Shown: in pieces, positions 1-7,756 of the stretch
Layout of the letters: each line of letters begins with the position of its first letter
Numbering within the stretch: position 1 is the stretch's first letter
Assembly (NCBI GenBank): GCA_018992685.1
Contig: JACVGT010000018.1
Span: 124,001 to 188,000, forward strand
Reading direction: 5' to 3'
Origin: Theionarchaea archaeon
GTDB lineage: Archaea > Methanobacteriota_B > Thermococci > Methanofastidiosales > SZ-28-30
DNA: 64,000 bases
Translations under genes and position numbers: made by a program
Notes under the pieces: generated by a model
The model's database searches: none
Told to the model about the DNA's origin: nothing
Seen by the model: the letters and a program-made list of their open reading frames with translations, nothing else

Positions 1-2
1 AT

Positions 3-1514
3 CAGCTCAGTGGAATGTGTGTTACCTGTGTTGACGGATGCGTGGGTATGTGTGAAATCGGAAAATCAGCGTACCGGGGACACGAGATAATTTATCCACA
101 ACCTTTCGGTATCATCACGTCCGGAAGCGAAAAGCTCTATCCTGTTGACCTATCCCACTTCACCATCCTCGGTGGCGTCGTGGGTGCATGGGGAATCGAG
201 ACTGACAGTGATAAGGCGCTCTTCTCCAATGTGAAACTGGAAACCTCGATTGGAAAAGAGAAAGACATCAAGCTGAGAATGCCCGCCATCATCCCCGGAC
301 TTGGCTCCACAGCTATTGCCAAGAATAACTGGGAAGGGCTGGCTGTAGGTGCTGCACTCACCGGCATCCCTCTGACCATCGGAGAGAATGTGTGTGGAAT
401 GGACGCTGGATCTGAGATTGTCGATGGAAAGATAAAGCACTCGCCAGATCTGGAATGGAGAGTCAAACTGTACAAGAAATGGCAGAGAAAAGGGTATGGT
501 GCCATTATAGTACAGGCCAATGTGGAGGACAGCAACCTGGGCGTCCATGAGTATGCCATATCAGAACTGGATGCAGATGCTGTTGAACTCAAGTGGGGCC
601 AGGGAGCCAAGAACATTGGCGGTGAGGTCAAGCTCAAGACCCTTGAGAGAGCACAACTTCTCAAATCCAGAGGATATGTGGTGCTTCCTGATCCTACAAA
701 CCCGGCAGTGATCGAGGCCTTCAAGAAAGGAGGCTTCAAAGAGTTTGAACGGCACTCTCGAGTGGGTATGGTATCAGAAGAAGCCTTCATGAAAAGGATA
801 AAGGAATTGCGAGACTACGGCGCAAAGCACGTCTTTCTGAAGACTGGTGCCTACAGACCAATGGATCTTGCCCGCGCTCTGAAATTCGCGTCCAAGGCAG
901 AACTGGATCTTCTGACAGTTGATGCTGCGGGCGGAGGAACCGGCATGTCGCCCTGGAGAATGATGAATGAGTGGGGAGTTCCAGAAGTGGAATTACACTC
1001 ACTGTTGTACCAGTACGCAGACAAGCTGGCCAAGAAGGGCAAGTACGTCCCGGACATTGCCATTGCTGGAGGGTTTGCCTTTGAAGACCAGATGTTCAAG
1101 GGGCTGGCAATGGGCGCACCATATGTCAAATTGATTGGCATGGCACGAGCACCACTTGCTGCAGCCATGGTGGGAAAGACCATAGGAAAGAAGATCAACG
1201 AAGGAATGGTCCCTGTCTACATTGAACGGTTCGGAACTTCCAAGGAAGAGATCTTTGTTACTGCCCCCGATTTGAAGAGGGATCTGGGGAAGGACTTTGA
1301 TGAGCTTCCCACAGGTGCTATGGGTCTGTACACCTATATGGAACGACTGCACCAGGGTCTGAGGCAGATCATGGCAGGGTCACGCAAGTTCGCACTGGAG
1401 TACATCAGCAGAGACGATATTGCAGCCCTCACCCATGAGGCAGCTGACATCAGTGGCATTTCATACATCATGGACTGTGACAAAGAAGAAGCTGAAAAGA
1501 TACTCAATTCCTGA
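3..1514 (+). CDS. FMN-binding glutamate synthase-like protein, 5' end outside window
   Basis: This is the glutamate synthase (GltB central/FMN) domain on its own, as found in many archaea. The family transfers ammonia to 2-oxoglutarate with FMN and Fe-S clusters; the electron and nitrogen donor here is unknown. The barrel carries glycine-rich FMN-type segments such as DAAGGGTGMSP (about residue 303) and IAGGFAFEDQ. The first ATG is at 15, but the frame is open to the window edge and a cysteine cluster (CVTCVDGCVGMC) follows that ATG directly, so the protein probably begins upstream. A pyrimidine/T-rich tract follows the stop. Glutamate dehydrogenase lies next, so both genes may serve glutamate metabolism. 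Family is confident; start is not. Confidence 0.85.
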   Translation, partial: QLSGMCVTCVDGCVGMCEIGKSAYRGHEIIYPQPFGIITSGSEKLYPVDLSHFTILGGVVGAWGIETDSDKALFSNVKLETSIGKEKDIKLRMPAIIPGLGSTAIAKNNWEGLAVGAALTGIPLTIGENVCGMDAGSEIVDGKIKHSPDLEWRVKLYKKWQRKGYGAIIVQANVEDSNLGVHEYAISELDADAVELKWGQGAKNIGGEVKLKTLERAQLLKSRGYVVLPDPTNPAVIEAFKKGGFKEFERHSRVGMVSEEAFMKRIKELRDYGAKHVFLKTGAYRPMDLARALKFASKAELDLLTVDAAGGGTGMSPWRMMNEWGVPEVELHSLLYQYADKLAKKGKYVPDIAIAGGFAFEDQMFKGLAMGAPYVKLIGMARAPLAAAMVGKTIGKKINEGMVPVYIERFGTSKEEIFVTAPDLKRDLGKDFDELPTGAMGLYTYMERLHQGLRQIMAGSRKFALEYISRDDIAALTHEAADISGISYIMDCDKEEAEKILNS

Positions 1515-1517
1515 GTA

Positions 1518-1556
1518 ATCTTCTACTTTTTCCCCTTTTTTTTAAATATTCTCCTC
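1518..1556 (+). terminator. T-rich terminator after glutamate synthase-like gene
   Basis: Runs of five and eight T within a pyrimidine-rich stretch follow the stop codon, with no strong hairpin. This fits the oligo-T termination usual in archaea. Confidence 0.4.
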
Positions 1557-1623
1557 TTTCTGTTTTCAACTGCCCCAACTGATCACCATAGCCATTCTCA
1601 TGCAGTGTACACTAGGTACATAC

Positions 1624-1633
1624 GCCATATGGC
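1624..1633. promoter_or_regulatory. Palindrome upstream of glutamate dehydrogenase
   Basis: GCCATATGGC is a perfect 10-bp palindrome about 25 bp upstream of the TATA box of the dehydrogenase gene. Just before it is TGTAC-5nt-GTACA (1607-1621). The position suits a regulator site, but no protein partner can be named. Confidence 0.3.
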
Positions 1634-1655
1634 AAAATCCCTCACTGACATCACA

Positions 1656-1668
1656 ACCTATTTAAAAC
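1656..1668 (+). promoter_or_regulatory. TATA box of glutamate dehydrogenase gene
   Basis: CCTATTTAAAACT matches an archaeal BRE/TATA element. Transcription would begin near 1689, leaving a leader of about 20 nt that holds a GAGGAA ribosome site before the ATG at 1709. Confidence 0.5.
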
Positions 1669-1708
1669 TGCACGAAGAACGTATGTAAAAAGACTTGAGG
1701 AATGGCCT

Positions 1709-2953
1709 ATGGAATTCTCGCTAACTCAAATGGTTCAACAACAAGTGGAGAAAGCATTTAACTGTGCAACCATCCCCGAGTATGTTCAAAAAATACTAAA
1801 GTGTCCCAAACTGGTGCTGGAAGTGAATTTCCCAGTCAAAATGGACGACGGCAGCTACAAGTGTTTCAAAGGGTTCCGCTGCCAATATGACAATGCTTTG
1901 GGCCCCACCAAAGGGGGCGTGAGATACCATCCTGGAGTGACCAGAGAAGAGGTGGAGGCACTGGCTGCCTGGATGACCTGGAAATGTGCGCTGGCTGACC
2001 TGCCCTACGGGGGAGCAAAAGGGGGAGTGGTGTGCGATCCCTTGGAACTGTCAGAATCTGAACTGGAGCGATTGACCAGGCGATTCACTGCTGAAATCAT
2101 GCCCATCTTGAGCCCTCATTCAGATATTCCTGCCCCCGATGTGTTCACCACCTCAAAGACAATGGCCTGGATGATGGATACCTTTAGCATGTTTAAAGGG
2201 TATACTGAGCCCGCCATTGTCACTGGAAAGCCTGAGGCTCTTGGAGGGTCCCTCGGGCGGAAAGAAGCAACAGGACATGGCGTGGCAATTACCACCCGGG
2301 AGCTCTACAGGAACGTGGGAAAGTCACTGAAAGGCGCGACTGTGTCAATCCAGGGGTTCGGTAATGTGGGAACGTACTCTGCTCTCTTTCTGGAGGAGAT
2401 GGGCGCCAAAATCGTGGCAGTGTCAGACTCATCAGGGGGCGTTATCGACAAGGATGGACTCAACTTAAAGGAACTTCTAGAATGCATGGAAAAACACAAA
2501 TGCCTTGCAAAATATGAGAAATCAAAAATATGGCCCAGAGATGACATCCTATATCAGGACGTGGATATTCTGATCCCAGCTGCTCTGGAGAACCAAATCC
2601 GAAAGGACAACGTAGAACCTGTGAAGGCCAAGGTAATATCTGAGGGTGCAAATGGGCCCACGACTCCCGATGCAGACGAAGTGCTGGAGAAAAAGGGAGT
2701 CCTTGTGATCCCAGATATCCTGGCCAATGCCGGAGGCGTCATCGTCAGCCATCTAGAATGGGTTCAGGCACTCAGTGGTTTGCGGTGGGAAGAGAAAGAA
2801 ATCAATGACAGATTGGAGAAACGGCTGGTAACAGTGTTTGACAAAGTGTGGAAGAAAGCACAGGAAAAGAAAATATCTCTGAGAACTGCTGCCTATGTTG
2901 TTGCCATTGAAAGGATTGCTGAAGTCTATGGCTACAGGGGAGTGTTCCCCTAG
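1709..2953 (+). CDS. gdhA: Glutamate dehydrogenase (Glu/Leu/Phe/Val family)
   Basis: A 414-aa dehydrogenase of the usual archaeal length, catalysing the reversible oxidative deamination of glutamate to 2-oxoglutarate and ammonia with NAD(P). The N-terminal domain has the substrate motifs KGGVRYHP and the catalytic-lysine motif LPYGGAKGG (about residue 103). The C-terminal half has a Rossmann motif GFGNVG (about residue 215) and the late motif DILANAGGV. A TATA box and a GAGGAA ribosome site support this start. It is transcribed alone, between T-rich tracts. A leucine- or phenylalanine-specific enzyme cannot be excluded, but overall similarity and length favour glutamate. Confidence 0.95.
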   Translation: MEFSLTQMVQQQVEKAFNCATIPEYVQKILKCPKLVLEVNFPVKMDDGSYKCFKGFRCQYDNALGPTKGGVRYHPGVTREEVEALAAWMTWKCALADLPYGGAKGGVVCDPLELSESELERLTRRFTAEIMPILSPHSDIPAPDVFTTSKTMAWMMDTFSMFKGYTEPAIVTGKPEALGGSLGRKEATGHGVAITTRELYRNVGKSLKGATVSIQGFGNVGTYSALFLEEMGAKIVAVSDSSGGVIDKDGLNLKELLECMEKHKCLAKYEKSKIWPRDDILYQDVDILIPAALENQIRKDNVEPVKAKVISEGANGPTTPDADEVLEKKGVLVIPDILANAGGVIVSHLEWVQALSGLRWEEKEINDRLEKRLVTVFDKVWKKAQEKKISLRTAAYVVAIERIAEVYGYRGVFP

Positions 2954-2954
2954 C

Positions 2955-2996
2955 TCATTCTCATCCTTTTCTCTTTCCCTTTCTCCTTTCCTTAAA
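2955..2996 (+). terminator. Pyrimidine-rich terminator after gdhA
   Basis: A C/T tract with several TTTCTCTTTCCC-like runs follows the stop. It fits archaeal termination without a hairpin. Confidence 0.35.
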
Positions 2997-3114
2997 ATCC
3001 CACCTGCAATTGGAGGCAGCGCGGGATAGTCAATAGGACATCTCAAGTCATGAAAGTTGGTGGATAATTCAAAAACCCTTTCCGAGAAGAAGTCGGGATT
3101 TCGATGACGTAGGT

Positions 3115-3987
3115 TCACTCTACCTGAAATCGCTCTTTGATCTCACTTGGATAGAGAAGAGAGAGGTATCTATCCAGCTCTTCAGCCACAACATAGGACA
3201 GGTAATGGTATTCCTCGAAGGCATAGGGCGGGCTCACTGCAATCGTCACCACCCTGGAATTGATGCGTATCCTGTTCAGCACACGCATGAATCTGTCAAT
3301 TGTTATCCAGGGAACGATCTCGCCCTGGTTATAGAAATAGTCCGGATATCTGTCGATGTCCAATGCGTTGATGAAATAATCTGTATCGACATCCAGAAGG
3401 ACCTCCTTCTCAAAGTGAGGTAGCATTCCTAAGGTGACAAAGTGGACGCGTGTCTCAGTTTTTTCGTACATATCAAGGGTGAGGAGAGGAGGAGCCACCT
3501 GGTGAACCTGCATTAATGCACACACCACATGATCCTCTTCTTTTTCGCAGTCGCAGAATTTCACATATTTGTAGAAAGTTCGGGGTTCTCCATTGCTGAT
3601 AAAAGTCTCCACAGAGTCAAATCGCTCACGCCAGTACCGGTAATCAGGCACGACCCACCAGATTTCTGTGACCAGCCCTTCGCCAACTGCTGCTGAAATA
3701 AAAGTGGCATTGGTCACACCTTCCACCTTGTCCGGACCTCGTTCACAGGTAGCCAGCCACAGATCATAGTAATCCCCTACCATGCAGTCCATGTCACTGT
3801 GTGCGTCAAAATGAACGAGTGTCATGCCATTCTGAATCAACCCTCTCTCCCGGGCAATCCTCCAGTAAAGGTAAGCATCTTTGTGATTAGCAGAATGAGC
3901 TATCATATAAGGGTTAGAAGTAAAGAGTGTGCACTGAACTTGAGATGCCAGAACAACGATGAGTAAAATGGCAAGAACCCTTTTCAT
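3115..3987 (-). CDS. Secreted UPF0489-like protein with arginase-type fold
   Basis: The 290-aa protein begins with a classic export signal (MKR followed by a leucine/isoleucine/valine-rich core) and should act outside the membrane. The mature part has a DAHSDM motif and a DVDTDYF motif, which match the paired metal-ligand motifs of arginase/deacetylase-fold proteins and the UPF0489 family. Substrate is unknown. A longer reading frame begins at 4026, but a minus-strand TATA box (about 4006-4016) lies inside that extension and 25 nt before the ATG at 3987, so a leaderless start at 3987 is preferred. The divergent neighbour is a membrane protease. Confidence 0.65.
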   Translation of the reverse strand: MKRVLAILLIVVLASQVQCTLFTSNPYMIAHSANHKDAYLYWRIARERGLIQNGMTLVHFDAHSDMDCMVGDYYDLWLATCERGPDKVEGVTNATFISAAVGEGLVTEIWWVVPDYRYWRERFDSVETFISNGEPRTFYKYVKFCDCEKEEDHVVCALMQVHQVAPPLLTLDMYEKTETRVHFVTLGMLPHFEKEVLLDVDTDYFINALDIDRYPDYFYNQGEIVPWITIDRFMRVLNRIRINSRVVTIAVSPPYAFEEYHYLSYVVAEELDRYLSLLYPSEIKERFQVE

Positions 3988-4128
3988 AAACTCACATGTG
4001 CCATTTGAATAAAAGGCTTTCCACATTTCTGAGAGAGATATGGGTTCCAGTCTTCCTCAACTGTGAAATCTCTCTTTGAATACCATTCAGTTCGAAATCC
4101 TTAAGAACTTGGAGAGCCTTTAAAGACT

Positions 4129-5229
4129 ATGAAATGGTCCTACAGAATTATCACCATATTTGGGATTCCTTTGAAGATGCATATTACCTTTCCTATGCTG
4201 ATCATTGCATATGCGGCCCTCTTCGGGTACCAATATGGAATCTGGGCAGCCCTCCGTGGGACTGTACTCATCAGTGCACTCTTTGTGTTCGTTGTGTTTC
4301 ATGAGCTGGCCCACTCAAAACAGGCTCAGAAGTATGGGGTTAAGGTAAGAGATGTCACACTGCTGCCGATCGGGGGAGTTTCCAACATGGAGAGCATGCC
4401 TTCAGAGCCAAGAGAAGAACTGAAGGTGGCTCTTGCTGGTCCTCTTACCAGTCTTGTCCTCGGATTTATCGTGCTGGGATTGAATTACCTGGCAGGCTAC
4501 CGCATTCTGGATTTCAGTCTTGAGAAAATCGCCACGAGCTGGGACTATATTCCTGTGTACCTGGGATGGATCAACATATTTCTGGCATTCTTTAATTTGC
4601 TGCCTGCTTTTCCCATGGACGGAGGGAGAGTGGTCAGGGCATACCTTGCTCAGAGGATGAACTATGCGAGAGCCACACGGGTGGCAGCCTCCATTGGTAA
4701 ACTGTTTGCCGTCCTTTTTGGAATTGCAGGGCTTCTGGTTAACCCCTTCCTCATCTTCATAGCCTTCTTCGTGTATCTGGGTGCCTCATCAGAAGAACAG
4801 GGGGCCATCGTGGGAGAGATTCTCAGGGATATGAAGGTAAAGAATGTGATGAACACACAGTGTGATACTGTCCCAGCAGAGACAACGCTGGCCCAAATTG
4901 TGGAAAGCATCTTTCATGGTTCGTGTGGGGGAGCTGTCCCGGTGACAGAGTATGGTACGTTCATTGGGGTGGCAACTCGAGACGACATTCTGTCTGCAAT
5001 CCACGAACATGGACTGGAAATCAACCTTGGGAGAATCGTGAGAAGAGACACTCCCTTCGTTAATGGTGACGAGTCATTGAACGAAGTATACGTGAAGATG
5101 CAGCAAAACCAGCGTAATGCTTTTGCAGTGGTCGAGCGAGGAGAACTGGTGGGCATAGTCACACTGGAAGACCTGGGAAGAGCCTACGCACTAAAGTCGG
5201 CCATACTATCCGGGAAGAACACTATGTAG
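4129..5229 (+). CDS. Site-2 protease (M50 family) with paired CBS domains
   Basis: A 366-aa intramembrane zinc metalloprotease that cuts substrates within the lipid bilayer. HELAH (residues 58-62) gives two zinc ligands and the glutamate base; NLLPAFPMDGG (residues 156-166) gives the third ligand, Asp164. Several hydrophobic helices surround these motifs. From about residue 235 to the end there are two CBS repeats, which in this family bind adenine nucleotides and probably gate activity. A TATA-like element (about 4099-4106) 25 nt upstream of the ATG suggests a leaderless message. The substrate is unknown. Confidence 0.93.
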   Translation: MKWSYRIITIFGIPLKMHITFPMLIIAYAALFGYQYGIWAALRGTVLISALFVFVVFHELAHSKQAQKYGVKVRDVTLLPIGGVSNMESMPSEPREELKVALAGPLTSLVLGFIVLGLNYLAGYRILDFSLEKIATSWDYIPVYLGWINIFLAFFNLLPAFPMDGGRVVRAYLAQRMNYARATRVAASIGKLFAVLFGIAGLLVNPFLIFIAFFVYLGASSEEQGAIVGEILRDMKVKNVMNTQCDTVPAETTLAQIVESIFHGSCGGAVPVTEYGTFIGVATRDDILSAIHEHGLEINLGRIVRRDTPFVNGDESLNEVYVKMQQNQRNAFAVVERGELVGIVTLEDLGRAYALKSAILSGKNTM

Positions 5230-5436
5230 TGCCTTCTTTCCCCCATTCCATTGAGGAAATTCGAAGTAGTGGGGTTTTTCCCAGTGTGGGTTGTTATCCT
5301 TTCCAACACTGGATATATCCCCGAATTCCTGTCAGGGAGTATCCTGACTTCCGCCCTCCGCTCTCGATGTACCAGGCTTTTATTTTTCCACTGCTCTCCC
5401 TCAAGAAATTATTACTTCTCTTCCCTCATTACTACA

Positions 5437-6501
5437 ATGGACCGGACAATTTCCCATGTGGACATGGATGCATTTTACGCATCCTGTCACATCAGAGAAA
5501 CTCCAGACCTGAAAGGAACACCCGTCATCATCGGAGGGGATCCTGAAAAAGGAAGAGGTGTGGTGACTACCTGTTCCTACGAAGCGCGAAAGTATGGAAT
5601 CCACTCTGCCATGCCCATTTCTACGGCTTACCAGCTGTGCCCTCATGGCACGTATCTTAGGCCCGACTTCCAACTGTACAAAAGCGTATCAGACAACATT
5701 ATGGGGATACTGGTCCAGTTTGCAGACATTTTTCAAAGGGCCGGAATTGATGAGGCGTACTTGGATGTCTCCCAGAAAATTACCCACTACCAAACGCCCT
5801 ACCACTTTGCGAAGGCAATACAGGACTCAATACTGACTCATGAACGCATAACGTGCTCTGTAGGGATTGCTCCCAATAAATCAGTTGCAAAGATCGCATC
5901 TGACTTCAGAAAGCCACATGGTATCACCGTCATACCTCCAGATGAAGTATTGTCATTTTTGAGGCCGTTGCCCGTTGAAAGAATCAGTGGAGTGGGAAAG
6001 AAAACGAAACAGATTCTGAACGATCACGGCATTGGAACCATTGGACAACTTGAAAAGATGGACGTGACTCAATTGGAGAGAATTCTTGGGAAACCCGGTG
6101 GGTGGCTGTGGATTGTGGCAAACGGAAAAGACGAGAGACCTGTAGGGTATAGAGGTTCTGTGAAATCTGTAGGGAAAGAGCATACCTTTACCAAAGACAC
6201 AAGAAATATTCAGGATATGTCCAATGCTATAGAATGGATAGCAGACCGGTTGGCCAGAAGACTTCACGTGAGGACCATGGAGTTCAAGACTGTGAGCATC
6301 AAAGTGAGACTCCGGGGATTTCGAACGTACACTCGCAGTAGGACATTGCCCTGTCACGTTGATACCAAAGAAGTAATCATTCTTGTGTCCAGCGAGTTAT
6401 TTCAGGAATTCCGGGGAGAATACGTTCGATTACTGGGAATCAGGCTAACGAACCTCAGAGCAACAACAACATATCAGGAGAATCTCCTGCAATGGTTCTA
6501 A
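5437..6501 (+). CDS. dinB: DNA polymerase IV (Y family, Dpo4-like)
   Basis: A 354-aa translesion DNA polymerase that copies past damaged bases. The palm has HVDMDAFYA at the N-terminus and the acidic motif GIDEAYLD, which supply the metal-binding carboxylates. A helix-hairpin-helix thumb (ISGVGKKTKQ) and a little-finger domain follow. The last eight residues, QENLLQWF, form a perfect PCNA-interacting box. A longer frame opens at 5251, but MDRTISHVDMD is the normal family start and a TATA-like AT-rich element (about 5405-5414) lies 25 nt before it. It ends three bases before the convergent tRNA methyltransferase gene. Confidence 0.95.
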   Translation: MDRTISHVDMDAFYASCHIRETPDLKGTPVIIGGDPEKGRGVVTTCSYEARKYGIHSAMPISTAYQLCPHGTYLRPDFQLYKSVSDNIMGILVQFADIFQRAGIDEAYLDVSQKITHYQTPYHFAKAIQDSILTHERITCSVGIAPNKSVAKIASDFRKPHGITVIPPDEVLSFLRPLPVERISGVGKKTKQILNDHGIGTIGQLEKMDVTQLERILGKPGGWLWIVANGKDERPVGYRGSVKSVGKEHTFTKDTRNIQDMSNAIEWIADRLARRLHVRTMEFKTVSIKVRLRGFRTYTRSRTLPCHVDTKEVIILVSSELFQEFRGEYVRLLGIRLTNLRATTTYQENLLQWF

Positions 6502-6504
6502 AAC

Positions 6505-7431
6505 CTACTGCACAGACAAGACATAGACGTGCCTGTCCAGGCTCTTGTGAACATGGAGAATGAAATGTTCTCTCTCTTCATATCCAAGTCTTTCAAAATC
6601 ATAGGGGCGAGACAGCACAATGCACGCTTTCTTGGTAACATCCCGTATGGACTCAAATGCACTCTCGTACAACTGCTTCCGGGAAGAGGTAAGTCGAGAT
6701 GCTTTTCCGTAGGGCATGTCTGTGACTACTGACTCCACCTCCTGGAAGTGGTTGTGCAAACGGGTGGCGTCGCCCTGGAATATTCTATGAGTTCTAATCC
6801 CAAAGTGTTCTAGATTCGTCCGTGTTCCTGCTACCATATGTTCTGAAACATCCAGACCTTTCACCTCCAGTCCCATGAGCCCTGCTTCAATGAGAATTCC
6901 TCCTGTCCCACAAAAGGGATCCAGCACCTCACGGCTGCACCTTCCCAGGTTCACGAGGGTCCTGGCTATTCGGGGATGGACAGAAGAAGGATGGAAGTAC
7001 GGCCTGTAATGTGGCTTTCTTCCTTCATAGGAATAGGGAAAATCCATAACAGTCTGTCCCAGAAACCGTTTTCCTTTCTGCAAGATACAGTACACTTCCT
7101 GTTCTGGATTTTCGAGATCTACAGGAATTCTGCCGTACTCTTTCTGAAGATCATCTGCAATCTCCCTTTCCAGCTGTAACGTGTCTGCCTCAGAGAGGAG
7201 TTTCTTCACCCGCACCCTGAAGGGCTGCTTTGAAAGAGAGAAATCCACAGATAGAATCTTGTGAGTCATGGACAGTCTCGATAATCCAGGAAAAATCTCA
7301 GCCTCATAGATTGCCACCTGATGCTCAAGAAGGAGACACCTCCACGGGATGTGATAGGTCTCGAATAGGGCTCTCACCTCTGCCTCTGCCATTCCAGTAT
7401 GTTCTCCAGAAAGGTAAAACAGGAGCCTCAT
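6505..7431 (-). CDS. tRNA (guanine-10 N2) methyltransferase, Trm-G10/Trm11 family
   Basis: This 308-aa enzyme matches archaeal Trm-G10 enzymes, which methylate N2 of G10 in tRNA with S-adenosylmethionine. The N-terminal part fits a THUMP RNA-binding domain. The C-terminal Rossmann-like methyltransferase has DPFCGTGGIL (SAM-binding motif I) and TDMPYG as motif IV. Motif IV is usually DPPYG; the first proline is methionine here. The frame extends to 7548, but a minus-strand TATA box (7451-7460, CCATAAAAGC on the plus strand) sits 25 nt before the ATG at 7431, so a leaderless start there is chosen. Confidence 0.85.
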   Translation of the reverse strand: MRLLFYLSGEHTGMAEAEVRALFETYHIPWRCLLLEHQVAIYEAEIFPGLSRLSMTHKILSVDFSLSKQPFRVRVKKLLSEADTLQLEREIADDLQKEYGRIPVDLENPEQEVYCILQKGKRFLGQTVMDFPYSYEGRKPHYRPYFHPSSVHPRIARTLVNLGRCSREVLDPFCGTGGILIEAGLMGLEVKGLDVSEHMVAGTRTNLEHFGIRTHRIFQGDATRLHNHFQEVESVVTDMPYGKASRLTSSRKQLYESAFESIRDVTKKACIVLSRPYDFERLGYEEREHFILHVHKSLDRHVYVLSVQ

Positions 7432-7720
7432 ACACCAGGATGGACGTGCACCATAAAAGCATTTCCTGACACACGGGCAGGACCACAGTCCTATTGCCCG
7501 CATTGCCATGACGCCATCCATCAGATGACCACTCCGCATGTCCCCCACTAGAGTCGAGACCTCAGGACAGATGATGCTGCAGTATCAGCATACTGTATCA
7601 CGGGCAGAATCTACCCACTTAAAATTCACCTTGCCTTAAGTCATCCTGTCTTTTGTTATAGGGCGACAAGAAACAGGACAAAAATCTTATGGAGACTATG
7701 TACCTACATCGGATAATTAC

Positions 7721-7735
7721 CGATAAATTTTTAAG
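7721..7735 (+). promoter_or_regulatory. TATA box of lonB
   Basis: CGATAAATTTTTAAG is centred about 27 nt upstream of the lonB ATG, which gives a leaderless or nearly leaderless transcript. Confidence 0.55.
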
Positions 7736-7756
7736 TTTGCCCCAGCGAGTTCGGCC

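Noticed and set aside
137..790. Long minus-strand frame inside the glutamate synthase-like gene
   Set aside because: Antisense to a clear enzyme, no start signals, composition of a shadow frame.
5229..5546. 105-aa plus-strand frame before dinB
   Set aside because: Overlaps the real polymerase start in another frame and has no domain or ribosome site.
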